Of a DNA stretch of 64,000 nt, positions 44,476-52,029 are shown in pieces (positions within the stretch are counted from its first letter, which is position 1; every line of letters begins with the position of its first letter). This DNA comes from Roseomonas nitratireducens. GTDB lineage: Bacteria > Pseudomonadota > Alphaproteobacteria > Acetobacterales > Acetobacteraceae. The stretch lies in the NCBI RefSeq assembly GCF_017813355.1, contig NZ_JAGIYZ010000016.1, forward strand, positions 62,001 to 126,000, written 5' to 3'. Position numbers and translations under genes: made by a program. The notes below the pieces were generated by a model, which worked only from the letters and a program-made list of their open reading frames with translations, was not told the origin of the DNA and did no database searches.

Positions 44476-45807
44476 TCAGCGCGGCGTGACGACGAGGTGC
44501 ATCCCCCCGCGCGGGCGCAGCGCGAGCCGGCAATTGGGCCGCGGCGTGAAGCCGGGGGCCAGCGCGAAGCGGAAGCGCTGGAACAGGGTGGTGACGAAGG
44601 TCCGCACCTCCGCCATGCCGAAGGCGGCCCCGGCGCAGATGCGCGGCCCGATGCCGAAGGGCAGGTAGGCGTAGCGCGGCCGCGGCCGCGCCTGGGGGCC
44701 GAGGAAACGCTCGGGGCGGAAATGGTGCGGCGCCTCCCACAATTCCTCGTGCCGGTGCAGCAGCCAGGGCACGGCCAGCACCACATCGCCCTTGCGGACA
44801 CGCCAGCGCCGGATGCGATCCGGCTGCGTCGCCTGGCGGGCGAGCACGGCGACGGGCGGATAGAGCCGCATCGCCTCCTGGATGAAGGCGCGGGTGTAGT
44901 CGTGGGACTTCGAGGCCCGCACCTCGATCGCGATGCGGTCGGCCGAAGGCGGGTGCAGCGCGGCGAGCATCGTCGTCCAGGTCAGCGTGATCGCGGCACC
45001 CTCGCTGCCGGCCAGCAGCAGCATCACCACCTCGTCCAGCAGCCTTTCGCCGGCGAGGATGGGCGAGCCGTCCTCCCGCCGCGCGGCGCGCAGGGAAGCG
45101 AGCAGCGGCGTCCCGCCCTCCGGCCCCGCGGCGGCGAGCAGGGCGGCGACGCGCGCGCGGATCTCGGCGGCGAGGCGATTGGCGCGCGCGCGGGTCAGCC
45201 AGCCCGCCACGTCCGGCAGGCCGATCAGGCCGAACAGGTCCACCACCTCGGCCGCGTCCTGGTAGGCGGTGAAGGTGCGCGCGATCTCGGCCGCTTCCTC
45301 CCGCGCCACGCCGGGGCCGAAGACGGCGAGCAGCATGACCCGCGTGATCGCCGCGGCATAGGCGACGGCGACGTCGACCGGCCCCTCGGCGCGGGCGAAG
45401 TCCTCGGCCAGTTCCGCGGCTGCCTGCTCGAAGCAGGGCTCGAAGCCCGAGACGACGGATGGGTGCAGCGGCGGGACGATGGCGCCGCGCTTTTCCGCCC
45501 AGTCCTCTCCGGATGCGATGAAGGCGCTGCCGCCGATCACCGGGCGCAGCGCATCCTCGAGGAAGCGGCTTTTGCGCTGGTAGGTCTCGTGACGGGTGAC
45601 GAAGACCGCCCGCACCACGTCGGGGGTATTGGCGACGAGGATCAGCCGCCCGGGCAGGCGGGCGGAGAAGACCTGCCGGCGATAGGCGTCCTCGGGGAAG
45701 ATCGAGAGGACGTCCCGCCGCGCCTGCAGCAGGCCGGCGAAGGCCGAGAGCGCGCGCCCGACCGGCGGCGGCATCGGCGGGACGAAGTCGGCGGCGCTGG
45801 CATCCAT
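44476..45807 (-). CDS. Cytochrome P450
   Basis: 443 residues. The heme-thiolate motif is FGIGPRICAG, with Cys the iron ligand. The ExxR motif is in FIQEAMRLYPP. The PERF-like segment is FRPERFLGP. In the I helix the usual acid-Thr pair reads AGSEGAAITL, so the alcohol residue is shifted or absent, which can alter oxygen activation. No redox-partner gene is adjacent. A perfect palindrome lies immediately upstream of the start and probably regulates it. Confidence 0.92.
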   Translation of the reverse strand: MDASAADFVPPMPPPVGRALSAFAGLLQARRDVLSIFPEDAYRRQVFSARLPGRLILVANTPDVVRAVFVTRHETYQRKSRFLEDALRPVIGGSAFIASGEDWAEKRGAIVPPLHPSVVSGFEPCFEQAAAELAEDFARAEGPVDVAVAYAAAITRVMLLAVFGPGVAREEAAEIARTFTAYQDAAEVVDLFGLIGLPDVAGWLTRARANRLAAEIRARVAALLAAAGPEGGTPLLASLRAARREDGSPILAGERLLDEVVMLLLAGSEGAAITLTWTTMLAALHPPSADRIAIEVRASKSHDYTRAFIQEAMRLYPPVAVLARQATQPDRIRRWRVRKGDVVLAVPWLLHRHEELWEAPHHFRPERFLGPQARPRPRYAYLPFGIGPRICAGAAFGMAEVRTFVTTLFQRFRFALAPGFTPRPNCRLALRPRGGMHLVVTPR

Positions 45808-45810
45808 TGC

Positions 45811-45827
45811 GATACCATAATGGTATC
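45811..45827. promoter_or_regulatory. Operator-like perfect palindrome before the P450 gene
   Basis: GATACCAT-A-ATGGTATC, an 8-1-8 perfect inverted repeat, ends 4 bases before the P450 ATG, in an AT-rich patch. Its size and position fit a dimeric repressor site overlapping the ribosome-binding region. No matching regulator gene is next to it. Confidence 0.55.
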
Positions 45828-45844
45828 CCGCGCCGCGGGGCTTG

Positions 45845-46534
45845 TCACCGCCGGTCGGCGGATTCCGTCCCGTAGCCGCGGCCGTAGCGGCGTTCCAGGC
45901 GCCGCTGCACCACGTCCCACAGCGTCGTCATCAGCAGGTAGTAGAGCGCGGCGACGACGAACAGCTCCAGCACCAGGAAGCGTTCCTGGATCAGCAGCTG
46001 GGTCCGGCGCAGCAATTCGTCGACGCTGATGACCGAGGCGATGGACGTCGTCTTGAGCAGCCCGTTCACCGAATTGCCCAGCGGCGGGATCATGACGCGG
46101 AAGGCCTGCGGCCAGGTCACCAGGCGGAACACCTGGCCGCGATGCAGCCCGAGCGCGAGCGCGGCTTCCCGCTGCCCCTTCTGCACCGAAAGGATGCCCG
46201 AGCGCACGATCTCGGACAGGTAGGCGCCCTCGTTCAGCGAGATGCCGATCAGGGCCGCTTCCCAAACGTCGAAGCGCAGCCCGATCAGCGGCAGGCCGGT
46301 GTAGATGATCAGCAGCTGCACCAGCAGCGGCGTGCCCCGGAAGAACCAGCAGTAGAAGGCCGCGAAGGCGGACAGCGCGCGGTGTTCCGACAGCCGCGCC
46401 AGCGCGATCATGATGCCGATGACAAGGCCGAAGACGAGCGAGCCCGCCGTCAGCCCCACCGAGATCAGCGCGCCTTCTAACAGGTAGGCGTTGAAGAGCG
46501 AATCGAAGAAGCCGTCCCAGCGCCATACCTGCAT
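45845..46534 (-). CDS. Amino-acid-type ABC transporter permease (HisM/GlnP family)
   Basis: 229 residues with about five membrane helices and the permease-ATPase contact loop NEGAYLSEIVRSGILSVQKG followed by GQREAALALGL. PLGNSVNGLLKTTSIASVI is typical of polar-amino-acid permeases. It follows the binding-protein gene by 26 bases. No ATPase gene is next to it, so it probably uses one encoded elsewhere. Confidence 0.9.
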   Translation of the reverse strand: MQVWRWDGFFDSLFNAYLLEGALISVGLTAGSLVFGLVIGIMIALARLSEHRALSAFAAFYCWFFRGTPLLVQLLIIYTGLPLIGLRFDVWEAALIGISLNEGAYLSEIVRSGILSVQKGQREAALALGLHRGQVFRLVTWPQAFRVMIPPLGNSVNGLLKTTSIASVISVDELLRRTQLLIQERFLVLELFVVAALYYLLMTTLWDVVQRRLERRYGRGYGTESADRR

Positions 46535-46560
46535 CGGTCAGGACCCGCGGGCGCGGCGCG

Positions 46561-47388
46561 TCAGCTCGGCCCCACCACCTCGAAGGGCCCGTCATAGGCG
46601 GTGACGCCGAAGCGGCCGAGCAGAGCATCGAAGGACCCGTCCGCCTTCATCGCGGTCAGCGCGCGGGCCACCGCCTCGGCCAGCGGCCTGGAGCGGAAGC
46701 CGAAATTGATCGGCGTGCCGTACAGGCCGGAGATGGCGCGGGTGAATTCGCCGCGGTCGTCATATTCCTTGCCCGTGCTGTCGATGGAGATCGCGGCGTC
46801 GAGCTGCCCCGCGCGCAGCGCCTGGAACGATACGGCGAAGTTGTCGAAGGCGCGGATCGTCAGCGGCGCGAGGTTGCGCGCGCGCAGGTCGTTCGACATG
46901 TCCGTGGTGCGGCGGAACTCGAAGCCGCCCTGCTCCACGCCCACGCGCAGCCCGGCGAGGTCCTCGATCCGGCGGATGTTGCGCGGGTTGCCGCGCGGGA
47001 CGGACACGCTGATCGCCTGCTGCTCGTAGCGCACCAGCCACATCAGGCGCTGGCGTTCCTCGGTGTAGAACATGCCGGTGTTGATCATGTCCCACCGCCG
47101 CGCGGCGAGGCCGGGGATCATGGCGGCGAATTCCACGCGCACATGCTCGACCTGGAGGCAGAGCCGGCGCGCGATCTCGGCGCCGAGTTCCACGCGCATG
47201 CCGCGCAGCACGCCCTGCCCGTCCACGAACTGCATCGGCGGCAGCGTCGGGTTGGTCGACAGCGTCAGCGTGCCGGCCTTGACCAGCTCGCTGTTGGGCA
47301 CGGCCTGGGTGCAGGCGGGCGCCTGCGCCAGCGCCGGGCTCGCCAGCAGCGAGGTGCCGGCGGCGAGGAAAAGGCGACGGTCCATCAT
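46561..47388 (-). CDS. Amino-acid-type ABC transporter substrate-binding protein (SBP family 3)
   Basis: 275 residues. A signal peptide (MMDRRLFLAAGTSLLASPALA) precedes the family 3 domain with LSTNPTLPPMQFVDGQGVLRG and IARRLCLQVEHVRV, then LAGLRVGVEQGG in the second lobe. The ligand is probably an amino acid or small amine. It lies between a DapA-family gene (13-base gap) and the permease, so the ligand may feed the DapA-family/dehydrogenase pathway. Confidence 0.9.
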   Translation of the reverse strand: MMDRRLFLAAGTSLLASPALAQAPACTQAVPNSELVKAGTLTLSTNPTLPPMQFVDGQGVLRGMRVELGAEIARRLCLQVEHVRVEFAAMIPGLAARRWDMINTGMFYTEERQRLMWLVRYEQQAISVSVPRGNPRNIRRIEDLAGLRVGVEQGGFEFRRTTDMSNDLRARNLAPLTIRAFDNFAVSFQALRAGQLDAAISIDSTGKEYDDRGEFTRAISGLYGTPINFGFRSRPLAEAVARALTAMKADGSFDALLGRFGVTAYDGPFEVVGPS

Positions 47389-47401
47389 GGTGCGCTCCCT
47401 G

Positions 47402-48313
47402 TCATTCCGCCGCCTGGGCGGCGACGCTCATCAGCCCGATGCCCTGCAAGACCTGCGCCAGCGCGGGCATGTCGGCCGAAGGCAGCGGCAGGCGCGGCGG
47501 CCGCGGCGGACCCATGTCCATGCCCATCAGCCGGAACGCCGCCTTGGTGCCCGACACGTAGCGCGGCCCGCCCACCCAGGGCAGCAGCGGCGCCAGTTTC
47601 CGATAGAGCGCGAGCGACTTGTCGCGGTTCGCCTCGAAGGCGGCGGCGTCGAACATCTCGCTCGACAGGCGGGGGGCGACGTTGCTGCACACCGCGACCC
47701 AGCCGATCGCGCCCAGCCAGGCGCTCTCGTAGCCGAGCACGCCGGCGAAGACCTCCATCCGCTCGCCGCACAGCGCGATGATGTCGCGCACGCGCGTCGC
47801 CTCCAGCGTGCTTTCCTTGACGTAGCGGCAATTCGGGATGCGGCTGATCTCGGCCAGCATCGCCGGCGTCATGTCGACATTCGCCGTGGCCGGGTTGTTG
47901 TAGACCATGATCGGGATGCCGATCGCGCGCGCCACCGTGTCGTAGTGGTGCACCAGTTCCGCCAGCGTCGGCACCGAATAGAAGGGCGGGATGATCATCA
48001 CCCCATCCGCGCCCTGGGCCTCGGCTTCCTTGGATGTCGCGACGACCTCCCGCGTATCCTCCGCCCCCGTGCCGACGACGACGGGCACGCGGCCTTTCGC
48101 CGCGCGGATCACCGTCTCGACGATCGCCGCGCGCTCCTCGCGCGAGACGGACAGGAACTCGCCGGTGGACCCGAGCGGGATCAGCCCGCGCACGCCCTCC
48201 CGCACCTGGTATTCGACGAGCCGTGCGAGCGCCGCGTGGTCCACCGCCGATCCGTCGGGCGTGAAGGGCGTGATCAGCACCGTGTAGGTGCCGCGGAAGG
48301 GCTCTCGGGACAT
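47402..48313 (-). CDS. DapA-family aldolase/deaminase, possibly hydroxyproline-pathway type
   Basis: 303 residues of the N-acetylneuraminate lyase/DHDPS superfamily. The carboxylate-binding GSTGEF (49-53), catalytic Tyr138 in MVYNNP and Schiff-base Lys166 in RYVKEST are all present. True DapA is unlikely given the setting. A member of this family, pyrroline-4-hydroxy-2-carboxylate deaminase (LhpC/HypD type), works after a ferredoxin-FAD D-hydroxyproline dehydrogenase, and a fused homologue of that enzyme is encoded divergently. That link is inference; other aldolases of keto acids are possible. Confidence 0.85.
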   Translation of the reverse strand: MSREPFRGTYTVLITPFTPDGSAVDHAALARLVEYQVREGVRGLIPLGSTGEFLSVSREERAAIVETVIRAAKGRVPVVVGTGAEDTREVVATSKEAEAQGADGVMIIPPFYSVPTLAELVHHYDTVARAIGIPIMVYNNPATANVDMTPAMLAEISRIPNCRYVKESTLEATRVRDIIALCGERMEVFAGVLGYESAWLGAIGWVAVCSNVAPRLSSEMFDAAAFEANRDKSLALYRKLAPLLPWVGGPRYVSGTKAAFRLMGMDMGPPRPPRLPLPSADMPALAQVLQGIGLMSVAAQAAE

Positions 48314-48386
48314 GCGGCCTCCGGGGATGGACGCGCGCGGGGCGCGTGCGATGATCGGAAACTCTTTTCTCCTTCCCGGCAAGGGC

Positions 48387-51284
48387 ATGCGACTCACCTC
48401 CCCCGCCATCACGCGCGCCTCGGCACCCATCCGCTTCACCTTCGAAGGGCGGGAGGTCGAGGCGCTGCAAGGCGAGTCCATCGCCGCCGCGCTCTCGGCC
48501 GCCGGCATCCTCGCCTTCCGCGAGACAGCGAAGGGCGCGCCGCGCGGCCTGTGGTGCGGCATGGGCGCCTGCTTCGACTGCGTCGTCACGGTGGATGGCC
48601 GCGCCGGCCAGCGCGCCTGCCTGGTGAAGGCGGAAGCCGGCATGCGCGTGGACGGCGCCCCGCCGGCGGACCCCGCGCCGCTCGCCGCGGCAGCCGAGGC
48701 ATCGCGCGAGGAAGCCTGCGACATCCTGGTCGTCGGCGCGGGTCCCGCGGGGCTTTCCGCCGCCATCGCCGCCGCGCGGGCGGGCGCGCACGTGGTCGTG
48801 CTGGACGAACGCGGGGAGGCCGGCGGCCAGTATTTCAAGCCGCTGGCGAAAAGCCACGCGCACGCGGCCCCCGACGCGCAGTTCCGCCAGGGCGCCGCGC
48901 TGCTCGCCGAAGCCCGCGCCGCAGGCGTCACGATCCACCATGGCGCCACCGTCTGGGGCGGCTTCGCGCCGGAGGAGATCGCGGCCCTCGTCGACGGCGC
49001 GGCCACCACCTTCCGCCCACGGCGCCTCATCCTCGCCCCCGGCGCGCATGAACGGCCCGTTCCGGTGCCCGGCTGGACGCTGCCGGGCGTGATGACGACG
49101 GGCGCGATGCAGACGCTCGCCCGCGCGCAGCGCGTCAGCCCGGCCGATCGCGTGGTGATCGCGGGATCCGGCCCGTTGAACCTGCAACTCGCCTACGAAT
49201 TGCTCGCCGGCGGCGTGCGGGTCGCCGCGGTGGTCGAAGCCGCGCCGAAGCCGGGCCTGGCCGCCTGGCGCGACCTGCTGGCGCTGGCGAGATCCTCCCC
49301 GGATCTCGCCTGGGACGGGCTGCGCTACATCGCCACGCTGCAGCGCGCCGGGGTGCCGGTGATCTGGGGCGGCACCATCCTCGCCTGCGAGGGCACGGAC
49401 CGCTTCGAAGCGCTGCGCATCGCGACACCATCGGGCGAGCGCCGCATCGAGGCCGGCGCCGCCGCGCTCAACATGGGCTTCCAGCCGGAAACCGGGCTCG
49501 CCCGCGCCCTCGGCTGCGCGCAGCGCTTCGCGACGGACGGACCCGGCGCGGAGATCGGGCGGCTCGAGACCGAGACGGATGAAGAAGGCCGCAGCAGCGT
49601 CGCGGGCGTCTTCGCCGTGGGCGACGGCGCGGCGATCGGCGGGTCGCGCATCGCGCTGGCGCGCGGGCGGCTCGCCGGCCTCGCCGCGGCGCGGGAGATC
49701 GGCCTCGCCGCGCCGGAGGATTCTGGCGCGCGGCGGGACCTCGACCGCGCCGTCGCCTTCCAGCGCGCGCTGTGGCGCATCTTCGCCGCCCCCGCCTTCG
49801 ACGTCGCGGCCATCGCGGATGCCACCATCCTCTGCCGCTGCGAGGAAGTGACGGCGGGCGACCTCCGCGCCGCCATGGCGGGCGGGGCGCGTACGCTCGC
49901 CGCGCTCAAGAAGGAAACGCGCGCGGGGATGGGCCGCTGCCAGGGGCGCATGTGCGCGGCCGCGGTCGCGCGGCTCGCCGGCGCGCCGGCGGCCGAGGCC
50001 GCCTTCGCCGCGCCGCGCGCGCCGATCCGCCCCATCCCCGCCGCCGCGCTGATGCGGGAGGTGCCGGAAGCGCAGATCGACGCCCCCGTCATCGAGGCCC
50101 CCGCGCCGATCGCCTGGCGCAGCCCCAGCGTGCCGCTCGCACCCGCCGACCGGGCCTGCGAGGTGCTGGTGATCGGCGGCGGCGTGCTCGGCCTGTCCAC
50201 CGCGCTGTATCTGGCGCGCGAGGGCGTCGACGTGCTGGTGGCCGACCGCTCCGAACCCGGCCTCGCGGCCAGCACCGCCAATGCCGGCAGCCTGCATGTG
50301 CAGCTGCTGCCCTATGATTTCGGCGACAAGGCGGAAGCGCTCGGCACCGCGGGCCCCGCCGCCGCGACGCTGCCGCTCGGGCCGCGCTCCATCGATCTGT
50401 GGAAGGAGATCGCGCGCGACGCGGGCGAGGCCTGCGGCATCCGCACGGAAGGCGGGCTGATGCTCGCCGAGACCGAGGCCGAGTTCGAATGGCTGCGCGG
50501 CAAGACCGCGGTCGAGCGCGGCGCGGGCATCGAGACGCATGTGCTCGGCGCGAACGAGTTGCGCGACGTCGCCCCCTATCTCGCGCCGCGCTTCATGGGC
50601 GCGGCTTTCTGCCCGGCGGAAGGGCAGATCGACCCGCTGCGCGGCACGGCGGCGCTGCTGGCGCTGGCCAGGCGGGCGGGCGCGCGGGTCGCGGGCGGCG
50701 TCGCCATCACCGGCATCTCGCGCGAGGGCGCCGGCTTCGCGGTCGCGACCGAAGGCGCGACGATCCGCGCCGGGCGCGTCGTGGTCGCGGCGGGGCCGTG
50801 GTCGGGGCAGATCGCGGCGCTGGCGGGGGTGCGGCTGCCGGTCGGCGGGCTGGTGCAGCAGGTGATCGCGACCGAGGCGACGGGGCCGCTCATCCCGCAT
50901 CTGGTCGCCCATGCCGGGCGGCATCTCTCGCTCAAGCAGGGGCCGCACGGGCACCTGCTGATCGGCGGCGCCTGGCCCGGCACGCACGACCCGGCAACGG
51001 GCGCCACGCGCAACCGGCGCACCAGCATCGAGGGGAACCTCTGGGTCGCGGGCCATGTCGTGCCCGCCGTGGCCGGGCTTTCGGTGCTGCGCGCCTGGAC
51101 GGGGATGAACGTGCATATCGACCGCGCGCCGATCCTGGGCGAGGCGCCCGGCTGCCCGGGGCTCTTCGCCGCCGTCACCTCCTCCGGCTACACGCTCGGC
51201 CCCGTCTGCGGGCGGATGACGGCGGATGCCGTGCTGGGGCGGGAGAGGATGCCCGCGGACTTCGCCATCGCGCGCTTCGGTTGA
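48387..51284 (+). CDS. Single-chain fusion resembling HcnA-HcnB-HcnC (opine/hydroxyproline/glycine dehydrogenase type)
   Basis: About 965 residues. Order: a 2Fe-2S ferredoxin domain (Cys57, 62, 65, 78); an FAD/NAD-linked oxidoreductase with GAGPAG at 117-122; a BFD-like region with Cys483, Cys485, Cys518 and Cys523 (ILCRCEEV and GRCQGRMC); then a second FAD domain of D-amino-acid/glycine-oxidase type (GGG at 597-599, C-terminal SSGYTLGPVCG). HcnA, HcnB and HcnC, OoxA/B and D-hydroxyproline dehydrogenase subunits are normally separate. Starts at 48351 (ATG) or 48387; I used 48387 (MRLTSPAITR). Divergent from the DapA-family gene. Membrane association is expected for the family; no anchor is seen. 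Confidence 0.9.
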   Translation: MRLTSPAITRASAPIRFTFEGREVEALQGESIAAALSAAGILAFRETAKGAPRGLWCGMGACFDCVVTVDGRAGQRACLVKAEAGMRVDGAPPADPAPLAAAAEASREEACDILVVGAGPAGLSAAIAAARAGAHVVVLDERGEAGGQYFKPLAKSHAHAAPDAQFRQGAALLAEARAAGVTIHHGATVWGGFAPEEIAALVDGAATTFRPRRLILAPGAHERPVPVPGWTLPGVMTTGAMQTLARAQRVSPADRVVIAGSGPLNLQLAYELLAGGVRVAAVVEAAPKPGLAAWRDLLALARSSPDLAWDGLRYIATLQRAGVPVIWGGTILACEGTDRFEALRIATPSGERRIEAGAAALNMGFQPETGLARALGCAQRFATDGPGAEIGRLETETDEEGRSSVAGVFAVGDGAAIGGSRIALARGRLAGLAAAREIGLAAPEDSGARRDLDRAVAFQRALWRIFAAPAFDVAAIADATILCRCEEVTAGDLRAAMAGGARTLAALKKETRAGMGRCQGRMCAAAVARLAGAPAAEAAFAAPRAPIRPIPAAALMREVPEAQIDAPVIEAPAPIAWRSPSVPLAPADRACEVLVIGGGVLGLSTALYLAREGVDVLVADRSEPGLAASTANAGSLHVQLLPYDFGDKAEALGTAGPAAATLPLGPRSIDLWKEIARDAGEACGIRTEGGLMLAETEAEFEWLRGKTAVERGAGIETHVLGANELRDVAPYLAPRFMGAAFCPAEGQIDPLRGTAALLALARRAGARVAGGVAITGISREGAGFAVATEGATIRAGRVVVAAGPWSGQIAALAGVRLPVGGLVQQVIATEATGPLIPHLVAHAGRHLSLKQGPHGHLLIGGAWPGTHDPATGATRNRRTSIEGNLWVAGHVVPAVAGLSVLRAWTGMNVHIDRAPILGEAPGCPGLFAAVTSSGYTLGPVCGRMTADAVLGRERMPADFAIARFG

Positions 51285-51349
51285 CCCACATCACCACGCC
51301 CGGCGCCGGATATGCTGTAGTGCGCGCACGAAGTCTGGAGGTCGCCCCC

Positions 51350-51907
51350 ATGCGTGCCCCGCTCCTTGCCCTGCTCGCCGGGCTGTCCGCCCTGCCCGCC
51401 GCCGCCCAGGCCCCGGCCGCGCCGGACCCGATGGCCGACAGCATCGTGCGCAACCTGACCCGCGGCATCCGCATCCCGGGGCGGGAGGCCGACGCGGTCA
51501 CCGCCCCGATCACGCCGAGCGGCCCCGTCCAGGCCGCGACAACGGCGCCGCCCGAGATCCCCGCCGTGTCGCTGATGGTCACCTTCGCCACCGGATCGGC
51601 GACGCTGACGCCGCAGGCCGACGCCGTCGTCGCGGCGCTGGCCCGCGCGCTGGCCGCGCCGGAACTGGCGCGCTCGCGCATCCGCATCGAAGGGCACACC
51701 GACACGGTCGGCGACGGGGCGATGAACCTGCGCCTGTCCGAACGGCGGGCGGAGGCGGTGCGCACGAGCCTCATCACGCGGCACGGAATCGCGCCGGGCC
51801 GCCTCGAAACGCTCGGGCTGGGCGAGACACAACTCCTGGTAGCAACAAGCGATAATGTTCCGGAAACCCGCAACCGGCGCGTGCAGATCCTGAACATCGG
51901 CGAGTAG
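51350..51907 (+). CDS. OmpA-family peptidoglycan-binding protein
   Basis: 185 residues. A signal peptide (MRAPLLALLAGLSALPAAAQ) and a linker rich in Pro/Ala lead to a C-terminal OmpA domain with IEGHTDTVGDGAMNLRLSER, the peptidoglycan-contact Asp/Arg region. No barrel or lipobox, so it is a soluble periplasmic wall-binding protein. GGAGGT lies 8 bases before the ATG. It precedes the two-partner secretion genes in the same direction. Confidence 0.9.
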   Translation: MRAPLLALLAGLSALPAAAQAPAAPDPMADSIVRNLTRGIRIPGREADAVTAPITPSGPVQAATTAPPEIPAVSLMVTFATGSATLTPQADAVVAALARALAAPELARSRIRIEGHTDTVGDGAMNLRLSERRAEAVRTSLITRHGIAPGRLETLGLGETQLLVATSDNVPETRNRRVQILNIGE

Positions 51908-52000
51908 CCGGGGGCTTCAACCGTTGCGCGCAAGTGACGCCCGGCGCGGAATTGCGCTGTGTCAACGTATCGTGTTTAGAAATCGGGCTAACGGTCGGTA

Positions 52001-52026
52001 GACTCACGAAAACCGCTTCGTGAGTC
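52001..52026 (+). promoter_or_regulatory. Hairpin before the tpsB start
   Basis: GACTCACGAA pairs perfectly with TTCGTGAGTC across a six-base loop and ends 3 bases before the GTG. Strong enough to mask initiation at the GTG or act as an operator. The arm contains TTCGTGA, also seen twice near the Tad-like promoter. Confidence 0.5.
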
Positions 52027-52029
52027 ACC

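Noticed and set aside
19589-51284. A joint cyanide/cyanate system made of the HcnABC-like fusion and cynS
   Set aside because: Cyanase acts on cyanate, not cyanide; the loci are 28 kb apart, and the fusion's relatives include several non-cyanogenic dehydrogenases.
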